Notes under the pieces: model-generated
Told to the model about the DNA's origin: nothing
The model's database searches: none
The model's input: the letters and a program-made list of their open reading frames with translations, nothing else
Part shown: piece after piece, positions 7,801-7,944 of the stretch
Position numbering within the stretch: the stretch's first letter is position 1
Layout: each line of letters starts with the position of its first letter
Made by a program: the position numbers and the translations under genes
NCBI GenBank assembly: GCA_040386355.1
Contig: JAZKFP010000015.1
Location: 1 to 7,944, forward strand
Reading direction: 5' to 3'
Origin: JAZKFP01 sp040386355
GTDB taxonomy: Bacteria > Pseudomonadota > Gammaproteobacteria > Pseudomonadales > UBA6940
Length of the DNA stretch: 7,944 nt

Positions 7801-7944
7801 CACTTTCCATTGGTTTTAGTAACCGGCGCTGGTGCAGAAGCACGAAATTCAATTGGACTAGTATTAGTTGGTGGAATGGCAATCGGAACATTATTTACGT
7901 TGTTAGTACTGCCCTCTTTATATATGTTATTTGCAAAAGATCGA
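4894..7944 (+). CDS. RND-family proton/drug antiporter, inner-membrane permease (3' end cut by window edge)
   Basis: This AcrB-like transporter would form the trimeric inner-membrane motor that exports compounds in exchange for protons. The frame is open for 1017 codons to the window edge; the family is usually 1020-1050 residues, so only a short tail is missing. TM1 is at about 10-28, followed by the first periplasmic porter region (about 35-330). TM2-TM6 lie at about 336-490, TM7 at about 528-545, the second porter region at about 550-840, and TM8-TM12 after about 845. The proton relay is intact: D401 and D402 (GLVVDDAIVVVENV, equivalent to AcrB D407/D408), K925 (VAKNGILIVEF, K940), R955 and T962 (TRLRPVLMT, R971/T978). 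The loop between TM9 and TM10 (about 891-910) is roughly a dozen residues longer than in AcrB. It is closer to the MexI/VexH-type branch than to AcrB itself, a tentative impression from GFGGM (603-607) and PPALPGGGQFPVE (643-655). Substrates cannot be read from sequence. Confidence 0.95.
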   Translation, partial: MKFTDLFIQRPVLSIVLSLIIVIAGIQAASQLSVRQYPRSDNASVTVTTAYIGADAELVRGFITIPLERAISAADGIDYVQSQSTQGLSTITARLELNYDPIKALSEIGAKVDQVRNDLPPESEVPIINVESADSEFAAAYLSFTSTVLEQNEITDYLVRVIQPQLSSLEGVQRADILGARTFAMRIWLKPNKMAWFNISPTQVLQALTSNNVPAALGNTKGNLVQVNLTANTRLQSVDAFRRMVVSEQGDALVRLEDIADVVLGAEDYNTEVKFSGETAVFMGIWPLPNANSLDVLTRVRAQMKNIEEQLPTGLTARIAYDGTEYIDHAIDEVVKTLIETLLIVVIVIFLFLGSMRSAFIPIIAIPLSLIGAIFIMQVAGFTINLLTLLAIVLSVGLVVDDAIVVVENVQRHVSEGENPVTAAIKSARELFSPIIAMTVTLAAVYAPIAFQGGLTGALFREFALTLAGAVTISGIVALTLSPMMSSKLLLPNMESKGFAKKSADVFEAIRRRYERVLNATLNHRRVMYGVWIVISLLTLPLFNMSAVELAPTEDQGVIFGIINSSANATLDQTSKNAAAANEIFLNTPETQFTFQLTNPNTGFGGMVTKPWAERDRNVFEVLPEVQAGLSQIPGIEMFAITPPALPGGGQFPVELVIAGAGEADVMLGFAEQIQQKATESGLFAFPPMIDLKVDQPEAKLIIDHDKVADMGLTLAQVSQELGVLLGGGFVNRFDMAGRSYKVIPQIKREDRLTPDMLRKLYITGPEGQLISLSNIAYLEYSTVPRSLNRMQQFNSVTLSGVAIQPLDKALGFLEAEAAKILPSGYVIDYTGESRQLRKEGNKFLPAFSLAIVLIFLVLAAQFNSFRDPLIILAGSVPLAIFGALIFTFLKMPNPNLSYFTDGWTTTLNIYSQVGMVTLVGLVAKNGILIVEFANHLQMEGQNKLSAIREATLTRLRPVLMTTVATIAGHFPLVLVTGAGAEARNSIGLVLVGGMAIGTLFTLLVLPSLYMLFAKDR

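Overview
The window reads as ordinary chromosomal DNA from an AT-rich gammaproteobacterium. This rests on a full-architecture HrpA helicase (a proteobacterial-type protein with a long C-terminal extension), an inner-membrane RND efflux pair, and strongly A/T-ending codons. Both gene sets align readily by eye with gammaproteobacterial families. A Legionellales/Coxiella-like host is a guess from base composition only; the sequence does not prove a genus.

Layout: positions 1-3286 (minus strand) hold the first 1095 codons of an ATP-dependent RNA helicase, hrpA, cut by the left edge of the window. Positions 3287-3622 form a divergent intergenic region of 336 bases. It is rich in inverted repeats: a three-half-site TCACA/TGTGA cluster, a 9-bp ATACCCTTA/TAAGGGTAT dyad that runs into a TATAAC -10-like element, and a possible 13-codon upstream ORF. 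Positions 3623-4831 (plus strand) encode a periplasmic adaptor (membrane fusion protein). After a 62-base gap, positions 4894-7944 (plus strand) encode the RND inner-membrane permease, cut by the right edge close to its natural C-terminus.

How the genes work together: adaptor and permease almost certainly form one operon. They would make two of the three parts of a proton-driven tripartite efflux pump, with the adaptor linking the permease trimer to a TolC-type outer-membrane channel. No channel gene and no dedicated regulator gene lies inside the window. hrpA is divergently transcribed and has no evident functional link to the pump.

I found no mobile element, CRISPR array, tRNA, rRNA or clear intrinsic terminator, and no convincing unknown system. 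The points most worth a second look are the control region between the divergent genes, a DEVH instead of DEAH box in HrpA, and small departures from family consensus in the adaptor.
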